Source: Choricystis sp. odSpoLacu1 (taxonomy: Eukaryota > Chlorophyta > Trebouxiophyceae). From it: DNA of 64,000 nt. Below are positions 30,179 to 43,007 of the stretch, piece by piece. Every line of letters starts with the position of its first letter. The first letter of the stretch is position 1. The stretch is from assembly GCA_958009055.1 (NCBI GenBank), contig OY253649.1, positions 1,364,001 to 1,428,000 on the forward strand, written 5' to 3'. A model generated the notes under the pieces. That model was not told the origin of the DNA and did not search any database. It saw nothing but the letters and a program-made list of their open reading frames with translations. Made by a program: the position numbers and the translations under genes.

Positions 30179-33100
30179 ATGCCGCCCGCCTCCCGCTCCG
30201 CCAGCGCCGACTCGGCCGACGGCGGAGACGACGTGTGCTTGCGCGTGTCGTGGAACGGGTCGTTTGCGCTGGTGAGTGTAGTGAAAAGGGGAGGAGAGGT
30301 GCCCGCATTTGCCGAGGGCGGGCCGACGGCCGTCGTTTGTTCGGCGACGCGCCGACAGCGGCGCGCGTGTGTGTGTGCCGCATCGGTGCCTCCCTCACGC
30401 CAGTGCCTTGGGTGGTGGCCCACGCCGTCGGCATTGGGAGCATGGGGGCGTGGGGGCGTGCGGGGAGAGAGGAGAGCACGAGATGGCGGAAAAACACGCG
30501 TTCAAAACAAAACAGCGCGCGCTCACCCCACCCACCCACACCCGCACACCACCAGGGCTCCGACGGCACCTGGCGCTACACGGGCGGCGAATCCTTCCTG
30601 GACACCCTGGCCCCGGCGGGAGGCTACGCATCGCTGGCGTGGCGGTTGAGTGAGAAGGCGGGGGGGCCTGTCTCGATTCGGTACGTGCTCCCCGGCGAAC
30701 CCCTGGACCCGGACGCGCTCATCACGGTGGCGGACGACGACGACGTCGCCGAACTGGTGCGCGAGGCGCGGCGTGCGGCGCGCGCGGGCGGCGGGGCTGG
30801 CGCCCCCCCCGTGCGCGTGCGCGTGCTGCTTTCCCCCGCCGATGATGGCGGCTGGCCACACGGCGCCGCGTCCAGTGGCGACGCGTCCAGCGATGCCGCT
30901 GGCTCGGGGGGCGCCCCCCTCACAGAGGAAGAGCTGGCGGACGGCGCCTCCTTTTTTGCAGAGGCAGAGGCGGCGGCCGCCGCCGCGCGCGCGGCGGCCG
31001 CGGGCGCCGCGTCCGGCCGGGCCACGCCCGCGCCGTCGGGGCGGGCGACGCCCACCGTGATACTGTCCCCCCGGCGCCCCGCCAGCGGGCTGGCGGGGTC
31101 GTTGGCGGCGGTGTCGCTGACGGGCGGAGGGGGGGGCGAGGGCGGCCCCCCGTGTGACCCCACTGCGGCCGCCGCCGACCAAGCCGCCGCCGCCCAGGCC
31201 GCCGTGGAGGAGATGCACTGGGAGGACGGCCTGCGCGCCCGCCTGCTTCGCGCCGCATCGCGGCCGCTGTGGGCGGACGACGGCGTGTGGAGCGACAACA
31301 GCGCAGTGGCTGCGGCCGGGGGCGCCCCCGCCGCTGCCACCGCCGACACGCCCTGGTCGCGCGCCCCCACGCCGCCCCCGGGGGGTGGGATGGTGGCACC
31401 GCCGCCTCCACCTCCCGCTGGCTGGCCCGCGTCTGATGACGCGTGGGGCGCGGCGGGCGGCGACGCGGCGTGGTGGCCCGCCGCGGGCGGCGTCGGCGGC
31501 GCGCCCAGCGCCCCGGTCGCCATCCCCGGCGGCTCCCCCGCGGCCGCGACGTGGGGGACAGCCCCTGGCGCCATCGCCACCGTTGGCGCGCGTGGGTCGT
31601 GGGACGAAACCCTGGAACCACCATCCGCCGCTTTTGCCGCGGCGGCGGCCGCGCTCCCCTCATCCGCGGGGTCCACCCCCACCGGCGGCCGAGGCTCCAT
31701 GCCGCGCTATGGGTTGGTGTCCCCGCCGGCAGCTGTGGCGGCGTCCACGCCGGGCGACCGCGCGTCGGCCACTGCCACCCCGGGTGCCCCCGCGCGCACA
31801 CCTGCCGCCGACCGTGCGGCGGCAGCCGCCGCCGGCCTGCCCTCCCACATCTCCATATTTGGTGGAGGTGGGGACGACCTGGACGCCGCCCTGGCGGCCG
31901 CCGCGGTCGGCGGCGGGGGCGGCGTTGGCGCCCCCCCCGCCACGCCCCCGTTCGGGGGGGGCACCCCCGGCCCTCGCCCCGGCGCGCCGCGCGCCCCCTC
32001 CCGCCTGCGCTCCCACGCGCTGCCCGATGTGGCCGATTTGACGTCGCCCGCCCCCCACCAAGCGGGCCGGCGCAATGGAGGGGTGGAGGGCACACCACAG
32101 CCGCGGCAGGCGCCGCCGCCGCCCGACGTGCTCGCGCCGGCGGCCGCTGCGGCCGCCCACCGCGTCCCGCTGTCCGACGTCGTCGCCCTGCGGTCGGTCG
32201 GGGAGGGCGCGTTTGGGGAGGTGTCGCTGGCCAGCGTGCCGACGTTCGGCAAGGTGGGAGAGACTGAAAAGAGGGGGGGAGGGAACCAGCGGGGCGGGAG
32301 GGAGACGCGCCCAGTGTTTTCTCGCACACACTCAACACCCACCCACCCACCCACCACCCCACCCCCCACTAGGTCGCCGTCAAGTGGCTCAAACCCACCT
32401 CCTCCTCCGCTGCGGCCGCCTCTTTTTGGCGGGAGGCGGCGACGCTGGCCAGTCTTAACCACCCGCACGTGATTCGGTTTTATGGGGTCGTCGTGGCGGA
32501 CGCGCCCGCGCCACCTCCCTCTCCCGCCGCAGACGCCGACGCCTCCGCCTCTGCCGGCGCCTCCCCACCCTCCACCACAACGCCGGGGCGGGGTGGGGGG
32601 GCGGTGGGGAGGGCGGCCGCGCGCGCGGCGCGCGCGGCCCCGGGGGACGTCGTCGGCATCATCACCGAGTACGCACGGGGAGGCTCCCTGGCCCAGTATT
32701 TACGATCGCCAGGCGCTCCCTTACTCCCCTTGCGCCTGCGCGCCGAACTGGCCCTGGGCGCGGCGCGCGGCATGGCGTACCTGCACGCCGCCCGCCTCGT
32801 CCACCTCGACCTGAAACCCGACAACCTGCTCCTCGACGGCCCCCCCCACCCCGACGCCGCCGCCCCCGTCGTCAAGGTGGCCGACTTTGGGCTGGCGCGG
32901 CACCGGTGGGCGTCGCCCTATGTTCCCGGGCTGGCCTCCATTTCTGGCACACTCGCGTTTGTCGCCCCCGAAGTGGTGGCCGACCCCGACCGCGTGTCCG
33001 AGAAAGCAGACGTGTGGTCGTTTGGGTGCGTGCTGTACGAGATGGCGGCGAGGCGGGTGCCGCACGCGGGCGTCAAACCGCAGGCGATTGTGCAGGGTTT

Positions 33101-33272
33101 GATGGTGGACGCGCTGACGCCAGACGTCCCTCCCGACGCGGAGCCGCCGTGGGCCGACCTCATGACGGCCTGCTGGGCGCCGAGGCCGAGGGACAGGCCC
33201 TCGTTCCGGGAGCTGGCGGATCGGTTGGCGGCGTTGGTGGACGCGTGCTCGGTGCTGCCTGCGGATGCTTAG
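30179..33272 (+). CDS. PB1-domain Raf-like protein kinase
   Basis: Three exons (30179-30271, 30556-32253, 32373-33272; GT-AG, phase 0) give 896 residues. The N-terminal PB1 domain spans roughly 17-105: VCLRVSWNGSFAL, then SDGTWRYTGGES, VSIRYVLPGEPLDPD and VADDDDVAEL (the acidic OPCA motif). A disordered Ala/Pro/Gly linker of about 450 residues follows. The kinase domain begins near 570 with VGEGAFGEV, then VAVKWLK, a Pro/Ala-rich insert, LVHLDLKPDNLLL, VADFGLA, VAPEVV and CWAPRPRDRPSF. All catalytic residues are present. PB1 plus TKL kinase is the architecture of plant and algal group B Raf-like MAPKKKs, used in stress signalling; the pathway here is unknown. Confidence 0.88.
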
Positions 33273-33808
33273 TGGTTTTTAGTTTTGCTTTTTTTTTCTT
33301 CCTTTTCCTTCCCCCGACGACACTTGACACACTTTTTTGGACACACAGAGAAACGCAATGGCCATTCTTTTTTTCTTTTCGGCACCCGCCCCATCATTTG
33401 ATCGCTTTTTTTTTTCCTTCACCCAAAAAAAAAACAAAAAAAAGGAGAGCCTGGGTTCCGCCTCTGCCCCCCCCCTTCCCCCCCTTCTTTGCCCTTGCCG
33501 GCCCTGGCCCCTCTGCACGCTTCGCCCGCGGCGAGGGGCACCACACACACACACACGCGCGCCGCGCGCCGCACGTGCCTGCCGCGCCCGACCGAAAACA
33601 CAAGCGCCACGCGCGCGTCACTTGTTCCTTTTGCCTCCCCCCCACACACCCTTCCCTCCCTTTTTGTCGTTGTGTTGGGTGTGTGAGCGCACGCGTGCGG
33701 GCATCCCCGCGCGCTTGGGAAAACGAGTCCCCACGGTGTTTGTTTTTTTCTGTGCCAACGACGATGAGAAAAAAGTCCATGCCACACACACTCCTCGTCT
33801 CACTCACT

Positions 33809-34339
33809 ATGCACCGCCGCCACCCGCCACCGCCACCCCCGCTCATCGCCATCCCGGTGCCCTGCCCCTGGACCCCGTCCGCCGCCGCCGCCGCCGCGGG
33901 CGCCGTGTTTTCTCATCTTGTGTACGCGCGTGGTCAAGCGCCCGCCCCGCTGGAGGCGCTGCCGCCAAGTGCCGCCACCGCGGCCGCCGCTGCACCCACT
34001 GCACCACCTTCCCGCCCCACGCCCGCGTCTCGGCGGGCGGCGGCCATCGGTCGCCTTGCCGCGGCCGCGCGCGGCGCGCTGGCCTCTTTCACACCCTCCC
34101 TCTTCACCTCCTCCTGGCCATGCCACCTGTTCATTGGGCTGGGGGCGGCTGCAGCCCGCCCCGTGGAAGCGTACGAGGTGGTGGTGGCCCCCGCCGAGGC
34201 GGGGAGCGGTGGTGGTGACGTCGACGCCGACGCGGTTCGCCGCGCGGTCGCGCGGAGGCTGCTGCTCGCCCCCCTGCCAACTCAGGACGTGCGCGCGGCC
34301 CACGGGCGGGCGGCCGCCCGCCCCAACGTGGATAAATAA
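33809..34339 (+). CDS. p31comet (MAD2L1BP)-like protein, tentative
   Basis: A 176-residue protein. VVVAPAEAG follows a hydrophobic core HLFIGLGAAAARPVEAYEV, and SHLVYARGQAPAPLEAL precedes it. This order resembles the HORMA-related p31comet family (a 'LLYQRGQLPLPYEQL'-like segment, a basic helix, then an 'LLG...P.E.Y.I' strand). Such proteins bind closed MAD2 and silence the spindle checkpoint with TRIP13. The match is from motif memory and is weak. The gene converges on the GTPase gene, with 37 bases between stops. Confidence 0.4.
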   Translation: MHRRHPPPPPPLIAIPVPCPWTPSAAAAAAGAVFSHLVYARGQAPAPLEALPPSAATAAAAAPTAPPSRPTPASRRAAAIGRLAAAARGALASFTPSLFTSSWPCHLFIGLGAAAARPVEAYEVVVAPAEAGSGGGDVDADAVRRAVARRLLLAPLPTQDVRAAHGRAAARPNVDK

Positions 34340-34376
34340 AGAGGGAGTTCCTTTTCATCAGTTTTACACAATTTTC

Positions 34377-35394
34377 TCACGCCGTCACCGCGGGCCGCAA
34401 GGGCGACCCCTCCCCCTCCTCCCGCGGCGGCACGTCCACTCGCGCCCCGAGCGTCGCCAACACGCGCAGCACGTCCGCCGCCGATGACGGCGTGTCCCCC
34501 GCCCCCCAGAACGCGGCCCGCACGTCGGCGGCGGCAACGTAGGACGCGCCGGCTGCGACGGCGGCATCGAGCGCGGCGGCCGCGCCGCGGCCACAGGCGG
34601 CCGCGCCCGGGGCATCAACAAACGCGGTCGCGCCGCGGGCGGCCGCCCAGCGCGCGGCGGCGGCCAAAGAAGGAGCATGAGGAGGCGGTCCACCCCGCTT
34701 GGCCACACCGAGGACGATGAGGGGGGGGAGAGGGCCGCCAACAGGCGCGCGCGCCGCGACAGCCGACGCCCACCACTCGAGCGTCGACGCCACCTCCTCC
34801 GCCCCCTCCCCCGCCGACGCGTCCCACGCGATGACAAAGGCGGCCGCCCCCACCCAAAAGGCGCGCCCCAGCCGCAGGGCGGCGTCGCGGCCGCCACAGT
34901 CCCACAGGGTGGCCGCGACGCGGCGCGCGCCGCCGATCAGCAGTGTGCGCGGGTGTGGGTCCGCCCCGACGGTGGGCGGCGGCGGCGTGTCGGGGGCCGC
35001 GCCCGTGGCCCACGTGATCACAGCCGTTGTTTTGCCGACGCCAGAGTCGCCCAGCAGGACGACGGGGACGAGGGAGGCGACGTCGGCGGTGGGTGGTGGG
35101 GACTGGGGGGGGGGGGGGGGGGGGGGGGGGCGCTCGTTTTCGGGTGTGCCTCTGTCCCCCGCCCGCCACACGCACACACCCCCTCGTCCACCACCTTACC
35201 TCGGGCACAGGGTCAGGGCGCGACGCTTTGACCAGCTCCCGGATGACGCCCTCCACGACGCCGGACGCCTGTGTGTGGGTGAAAAGTGGGGGGGTCAGAC
35301 GCGAGAGGCCGGCATGCACACGTACTCCACCCCACCGCGACTCCCCTGCCGCCTCGTCAAATGCACGCACCGCGCCCAGGGCCGAGCTCAGCAT
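34377..35394 (-). CDS. divergent Ras/Rab-like small GTPase
   Basis: Three exons on the reverse strand: 35394-35371 (MLSSALGA), 35268-35200 and 35102-34377, all phase 0, totalling 272 residues. Walker A is LLGDSGVGKTTAV. A switch-I-like PTVGADPHPRTL is followed by ATLWDCGGRDAAL, which corresponds to the WDTAGQE motif. The guanine-specificity N/TKxD motif is not clear (VLGVAKRG), so nucleotide specificity is uncertain. Ala-rich insertions lengthen the protein. There is no C-terminal prenylation cysteine (ends RPAVTA). The acceptor of intron 2 is preceded by a pure run of 26 C on this strand. Confidence 0.65.
35105..35130. repeat. G26 homopolymer (C26 on the reverse strand)
   Basis: A run of 26 G ends two bases before the acceptor AG of the last exon of the reverse-strand GTPase gene, so it serves as that intron's polypyrimidine tract. 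Confidence 0.85.
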
Positions 35395-35687
35395 GTGAGC
35401 GATGGACTGGGGTAGAGAGCAGGTAGGAATGCGGCACGGTCTCGGGGGCGCTCCCACAAGCGCGCGCGCCGAAACAACAGCCAAAAAAAAAGAGAGTGGC
35501 CAGCGCAGCACTCTGATTTTGCTTTTTTCATTCACGCCACGCGCGCGCGCGGCTTTCTCCCACACACTCGGCCCACATAGGCGCGTGTGTCACCCCTGCC
35601 ACCGCGGGAGGCGCGACACCAACCGCCACACGTTTCTGTGTGGGCACCTGTTTTTGCACCCCGCGCAGCGCACCAACAATTCCTTCG

Positions 35688-36927
35688 ATGGCCACCATCA
35701 AGGGCCTCTTCCTGTCGGGCGCCAACCTGCCCTGGATCAACTATGGCGTGTGTGTGTGTGTGTGTGTGTGCGGTGACAGGGAGGATGTGGAGCGGCGTAG
35801 GGGAGGGTGCCGCCCGCGCGCTTTTTGGCGCCAGATTGGCTTTCCTTGCGGGTCGCTGCAAAAAAACCCACTCACCTCCCACCCACCCACGCCACACAGG
35901 CTGGGACTACGGTCCCTGCGAGTGGGGCCACGGTTACCGGCCAGACAAGTTCGAGGCCGCCTTCCAGGACATGGCCGCCCGCGGGGCCACGTGTGTCCGG
36001 CTGTGGGTGTTTGGCGACGGGCGCGCGCAACCGACGTGGGACGCCCGCAACCGCGACCTGGCCGTCGGCCTCGACCCCCAGTTCTACGCCGACTTTGACA
36101 ACATGCTGTGGCGGGCGGGGCGGGCGGGATTCAAAGTGATGCCCGTGCTGTGGGACTTCATTGCGATGAACAAACCCGACGGCAAGGCGACGCGCGGCCA
36201 AGGCATGAAGGGCAAGCTCTTCACCGACCCCGACTTGGCCAACGCGTTCTGTGAGAATGTGTTGCGCCCCCTCGTGTCCCGGTATGCGGGCAACGAGACA
36301 ATCATCGCGTGGGACATTTTCAATGAGCCTGAATGGTGTGTCACCGAAACTGGGGAAGCGACGACGACCCAAAAACTGCCCCTCAAAGCGCTGCAAACCT
36401 TCATCGGGCGGTGCGCCTCCATCATCCACACCGATGGAGGGGCCGTGCTGGCGACTGTGGGGTCGGCCTCTGTGAAATGGTGCTGGGAGCTTGGCCCCAC
36501 GCGCCCCGACTGGTGCGCCGACTTTTGGGGGGACGCCCCCCTCGTCGCCTCCAACAACGGCGACCCCGCCGCCTTCCTCGACTTTTTGCAGACGCACTAC
36601 TACCCCTGGATGAAGAAGGAGATCGACCCCTTCCAGAACCCGCCGTCGACGTACGCGGACGCACACCGCAAGCCAGTCGTCATCGGCGAGGCGCAAGCCA
36701 ACCTGATCAAACAGTACTCTGCGCCGTCTCTGGCCGCCAACGCGAGGGCCCAGGGCTATGCGGGGCTGCTGTACTGGTCGTATGAAGGGGTGGACGCGAA
36801 GGGCGGGTGGGACGATTTTGCGGGGTGTGTGGGTGGGGAGTGTGCGGCGCCGAGCGGTGGTGGCGGTGGTGGCGACGGCGGCAAGTCCAAAGTGGAGCGC
36901 GTCATTAACCGCATCTTTGGGTTTTAG
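35688..36927 (+). CDS. GH5-family glycoside hydrolase (mannanase/cellulase-like)
   Basis: The protein has 361 residues. Exon 1 (35688-35745) encodes FLSGANLPWINYG; exon 2 starts at 35900 with WDYGPCEWG. The acid/base Glu lies in IIAWDIFNEPEW, the typical NEP motif of clan GH-A. The nucleophile Glu is probably in KPVVIGEAQANL. HYYPWM and LYWSYEG complete the active-site set. No signal peptide is seen, unlike most secreted GH5 enzymes, so a cytosolic role or a missing exon is possible. Only a GC donor (TATG|GCGTGT) keeps the frame, giving a second GC-AG intron; it begins with a (GT)n microsatellite. The tail is Gly-rich. Confidence 0.82.
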
Positions 36928-37017
36928 GCGCGTGCACAACGTTTTCTTTGTGAAACGGGGAATGCTTTGGTGTTACTCAACGGGGGCATCGTTTTTTTTT
37001 GCTGCGCAAAACTCATT

Positions 37018-37038
37018 CTCTCTCTCTCTCTCTCTCTC
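37018..37038. repeat. (CT)n microsatellite
   Basis: An uninterrupted tctctctctctctctctctc tract in the 112-base gap between the convergent stops of the GH5 and RRM genes. Confidence 0.8.
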
Positions 37039-37039
37039 A

Positions 37040-37534
37040 TCACCACGCCCCTCCGCCTCCCGCCAACGCTGCCCTCGCTGCAGCCACAGCTGCAACGTGG
37101 GCGGCCTCATAGTCGAGGCCGGAGACGGTGGGACGCTGCTGCTGCAGTGATGGTGACGGCGACGGCGGCGCGTCGCTGCCAGGCGCCACCGGCAGGCTGG
37201 CATTCATAAAATCGCGCTTCCGGGGACACTGGAACCGCACCGTCAAATCGGCGTGCTGGGACGCACTCAGCCTGAGCGTGGGCGGCGTCGGCAGGGGCAG
37301 CAGGGCGGGAGGGACGCGGGCGCCGTGCAGTGAGAGCGCCCTGGACGCTCCCTTCACATCCACAAACTTGATCAACGCGTGGGGGGCGCCTGTCCGTCCC
37401 TCAAACAGGGCCACCTTGTGCATGGGGGCGACCGGGGTGAAGAGGGCGTGTAGCGTTTCGATGGGGACGACGGTGCCGGGGGGCAGACCTTCGAATGAGG
37501 CCAGCAGGACGGGGGTGGGGGGTGGGGTAGCCAT
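37040..37534 (-). CDS. single-RRM protein related to PTB / hnRNP L
   Basis: A 164-residue protein. LLASFEGLPP begins an RRM. HALFTPVAPMHKVALFE, then HALIKFVDVKGASRAL, LRLSASQHADLTVRF and KRDFMNASLP follow the pattern of the polypyrimidine-tract-binding protein RRM2/RRM3 (sense: 'KIVLFEK... ALIQFSDVETA... DLNVKYNNDKSRDYTNPSLP'). PTB proteins normally have three or four RRMs; this one has a single RRM and a Gln/Ala-rich tail. It probably binds CU-rich RNA. It diverges from the VAMP72 gene, with 127 bases between ATGs. Confidence 0.75.
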   Translation of the reverse strand: MATPPPTPVLLASFEGLPPGTVVPIETLHALFTPVAPMHKVALFEGRTGAPHALIKFVDVKGASRALSLHGARVPPALLPLPTPPTLRLSASQHADLTVRFQCPRKRDFMNASLPVAPGSDAPPSPSPSLQQQRPTVSGLDYEAAHVAAVAAARAALAGGGGAW

Positions 37535-37661
37535 TGTGTGGTGTGTGTGTGTGTAGATGGTATCCACACACGCACACAGGCGCCCGGCACAGCGCCCTGC
37601 AAGTCAATGGGAGAGTGTTTTTTTATTCGTCGTCCCAACACTCTCCGAGCGCGGTTTTCCA

Positions 37662-38783
37662 ATGTCGGCCCCCTCCCCCTCCCCCGCTGCGCCGTCCGTC
37701 GTCTACGCCTGCGTGACGCGCGGCGTCACCGTGCTGGCCGAGTATGCGTTCGCTGCAGGCAACGCCAACGTGGTGCGTTGGCGTGTGTGTGTGGAGGGGG
37801 GGGGGGGGGGGGGGGCGCGAGGGGGCACACCGCTCCGCTGGCGTTGACCGCGTGTTTTGCTCCAACCACACACACGCCGTTCCACCTCTTCCCTCTCACT
37901 CTTTTTGCCCACAACACACCCAACACACATCACACACACAGATCGCGCTGCAGTGCCTGGACAAGGTGGCAGCCCGCCCCGCCGCCCCGCCCAGCCCCAG
38001 CGGCGGCGCCGCATCGCCCCCCCCCCCAGCAGCGGTTCACGTACACGTGTGACGGCCACAACGTGTGCTTCCTGGTGGATGCCGCCGGTTTCAGTGAGTG
38101 GTGGCTGTGTGGTGGGGGTGTGAGAGCGGGAGACAACCGGTCAAAACAACAGAACACCAACAGACACACTCCCCTCCCTCCCTCTCCCCCAAGCCTACTG
38201 CGCCGTCACCCCCGCCGCCCTGGGCCGGGCCGCCCCCTTTGCCTACCTCACGGCCGTCGCCTCCGACTTTGTGGCCCGCCACGGTGGGGTGGGGGCGACC
38301 GCCCCCGCGCACGGGCTCGACCGCGCGTTCTCTCCCCGCCTCGCCGCCCTGGCCGCCTCGTCGACCGCCGCCTCCTCCTCCTCCCCCTCCCGCGTGGCTG
38401 CTGTGCAGGCGGCAGTCGAAGGCGTAAAAGCGGTGATGGTGGACAACATCGAGAAAGTGCTGGAGAGGGGGGAACGAATCGAACTGCTGGTGGACAAGAC
38501 GGACGGCCTGCGCGACGCGGCGGGTCGGTTCCAGGCTGCGGGGCGGCAGCTGCGGCAGCGCATGTGGTGGAACGTGAGTTTGTGGGTTTGGAGGAGGAAA
38601 GGTTGGTGTTTGGTGTAGAGTGGCCGTTGTTTTTTTCACCACTCACCCTCCCTTCCCTCCCACACACCACCCAAACAACAACAGAACGTCAAAGTCAAGC
38701 TGATCATCGTGTTGCTCGTGGCGGCCCTGCTGCTCGTCATCTGGCTGGTGGCGTGCTCGGGCGGGTCGTGCGTGAAAAGGTAA
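37662..38783 (+). CDS. VAMP72-type R-SNARE
   Basis: An N-terminal longin domain (VVYACVTRGVTVLAEYAF, then IALQCLDK, FTYTCDGHNVCFLVD, FTYCAVTP) leads to an R-SNARE motif (VKAVMVDNIEKVLERGERIE with the zero-layer Arg, LLVDKTDGLRDAAGRF) and a C-terminal anchor (VKLIIVLLVAALLLVIWLV). The match is to the green-lineage VAMP72 group, which serves secretion to the plasma membrane and cell plate. Exons: 37662-37772, 37942-37965, 38030-38093, 38194-38573, 38685-38783, for 225 residues. The 37966-38029 segment is either a 64-base intron with a C-run acceptor or a Pro-rich insert with one extra C. Confidence 0.88.
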
Positions 38784-38971
38784 AGGGGGTTTGTTTTTTA
38801 GCAAGTAGGGAGAGAGGGCGTGTTTTTTTCGATCGTTGTTTTTTTGCTTTATGACTGTGTGCATGCTGCGCGTTTTGTAAAAGACAGGGCGACACGGCCA
38901 CTCGCGCGACACAGCTCCTGGTGGTGGGCGGAGAGCGAGAGGGCGTTTTTTGCGTCGCGAGAGAGAGTTGA

Positions 38972-41323
<2,352 letters not shown>

Positions 41324-41872
41324 TTGAAAGGACAACAATGGTGTGTGGAGAGGGGTGGGAGGCTTTTCCTTTTTCTTTTCCCTTTTTTTCGCGCATAGGT
41401 GGGCTGGCGGTGTGGGGGGAAAGGGGGGTGTCGCGACGTGACAATGTCGTGCCCCCTCCCGTCCCCCGTTTTTTCCTGTTTTTTTCCTCGGGTTCCCCCC
41501 CTTTCCCTCGCCCCCTGCTGCCTCCCCCTCCATCGCATTCTCTACCGGGCACCTGGCGTGTCGACGGGCGATCGGTGGTGTGGAGGCCTGGGCAACAGGA
41601 CGGAGGGGGGGGGGTGCGCGCGCGTGTGTGGTGTGTGTGGCGTGGTGCGAGCAAGACACCCAACCAAAACAACACGGAAAAAGAGAGGCGGGGATCGCGT
41701 CATCATTTTCTGTGACAAAGAAAAAAAATCAAGAGAGACCCCTCGAAACCACAACGGGAGAGAGAGAGAGAAGGGAGGGAACGTCTGCGCAGAGGCGAGA
41801 CACAAAGACAAAACAAAAACTCGCGCCTGCACTCTCTTTGTGTGCCGCGCGCGCCTCCTCCCTCTGCGCCAC
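41324..41872. other. intergenic region
   Basis: The 3' flank of the ATP synthase gene and 5' flank of the next gene. Contains T/C-rich and (ag)n stretches. No gene recognised. Confidence 0.5.
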
Positions 41873-42749
41873 ATGACGTCGCGCCTGCTCTGCTGCCTCG
41901 TGGTGCCCGTGCTGCTGGGCTGGCTCGTTATGCAGGGCTCGACCGTCGCCGACGGTGAGAAGAGAGAAGAGTTGGGATGTTTTGGGTTTGGGTGGGGACC
42001 TCGACTCGCGCTCGCGCCGCGCCTCTCTGCCCCTTGTTTGGCGCTGCACGCGTGAGCCAGATTGAGTCAGGAGGGCTGGCGTGTGCGTGGGCGTGAGTTG
42101 GGGAGAGAGGGCGCGTGGACAACGCCGCGCGTGTTTTCAATGCCTCTCTTTTTCGCACGACGCCGCGCGGCCCCCGCCTCCCTCTCCCCAACCAGCCCTG
42201 CCGCCCCACCGACTCCACAACCACCCACACACAACCCCGCCCCCAGTCGTCAACGCCCCCCCCGCCGGAGCCACCCTGGTCCTGCTCGGCGCGTCCGCCA
42301 CGTTGGACCGCGCGGCCGACTCGGCGTCCCGCGTACGCGTGACCCTCATAGGCGCCCCCCCCGGCCTGGCGTCTGTGCCCATCGCCGCCGCCCCCGACGG
42401 CTTGCGCGCGTCCCCGCCCCAGCTGCAGGCCACGGCGGCGGCCTTGGCCGCGTTGCCGGCGCGTGCGCCGATCGTGCTCGTGGGCGTTGGCCCCGACGGC
42501 GCCCAGAAAACGGTCGTCCTCTCCCTCGCCGACGCCCCCGAACGCGCCCAGTTCCTGGCCGCTGACGCCTCCTCCCCCGCCCGCGTCGCCCTGGATGGCG
42601 ACGTCGTGGCTGGGCCGGCCGATGTCTCCCTGTCGCGCGGCGCAGCTGCCGCCTACGTGGCCGGCCCGGGGCGCCTCACCCGGTCCTCCATCCCCGCGCG
42701 CGCCACGTTTGGGGGGGGGGCGGCCGTGTACATTGACGTCAGGTGGTGA
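41873..42749 (+). CDS. membrane-anchored or secreted protein of unknown function
   Basis: Exons 41873-41954 and 42247-42749 (phase 1) give 194 residues. The N-terminus MTSRLLCCLVVPVLLGWLVM is a signal peptide or type II anchor. The body alternates short beta-type strands (ATLVLLGASATLDRAAD, RVRVTLIGAPP, APIVLVGVGPDGAQKT) and ends AVYIDVRW. No catalytic motif is visible. The gene lies between the ATP synthase and succinyl-CoA ligase genes and is convergent with the latter. Confidence 0.65.
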
Positions 42750-43007
42750 ATTGAGGGAGGGTTGGGAGAGAGGTATTTTTTCGTTGGTTTTCGTTGTTCA
42801 GACACCCCCCCGTTGGTTGCTTTGCTTTTACCCTCTCCCCACCCACTGTGTGATCAAACGAAACGCGCGACGCCTTGCCCCACTATTCAACCCTAAGAAA
42901 GAAACAAAAAGAAAAAAAAAACTGGCGAAACGTAACTTTGTTGTGGATTGACACGAGCATGAAGAAAAAAAAAAACACCCACCCCACCCTCTCCCCACAC
43001 GCACCCC

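Noticed and set aside
30920..32362. A 480-codon reverse frame in the PB1 kinase linker
   Set aside because: Arg/Pro-rich shadow of an Ala/Gly/Pro linker; the PB1 and kinase motifs fix the plus strand.
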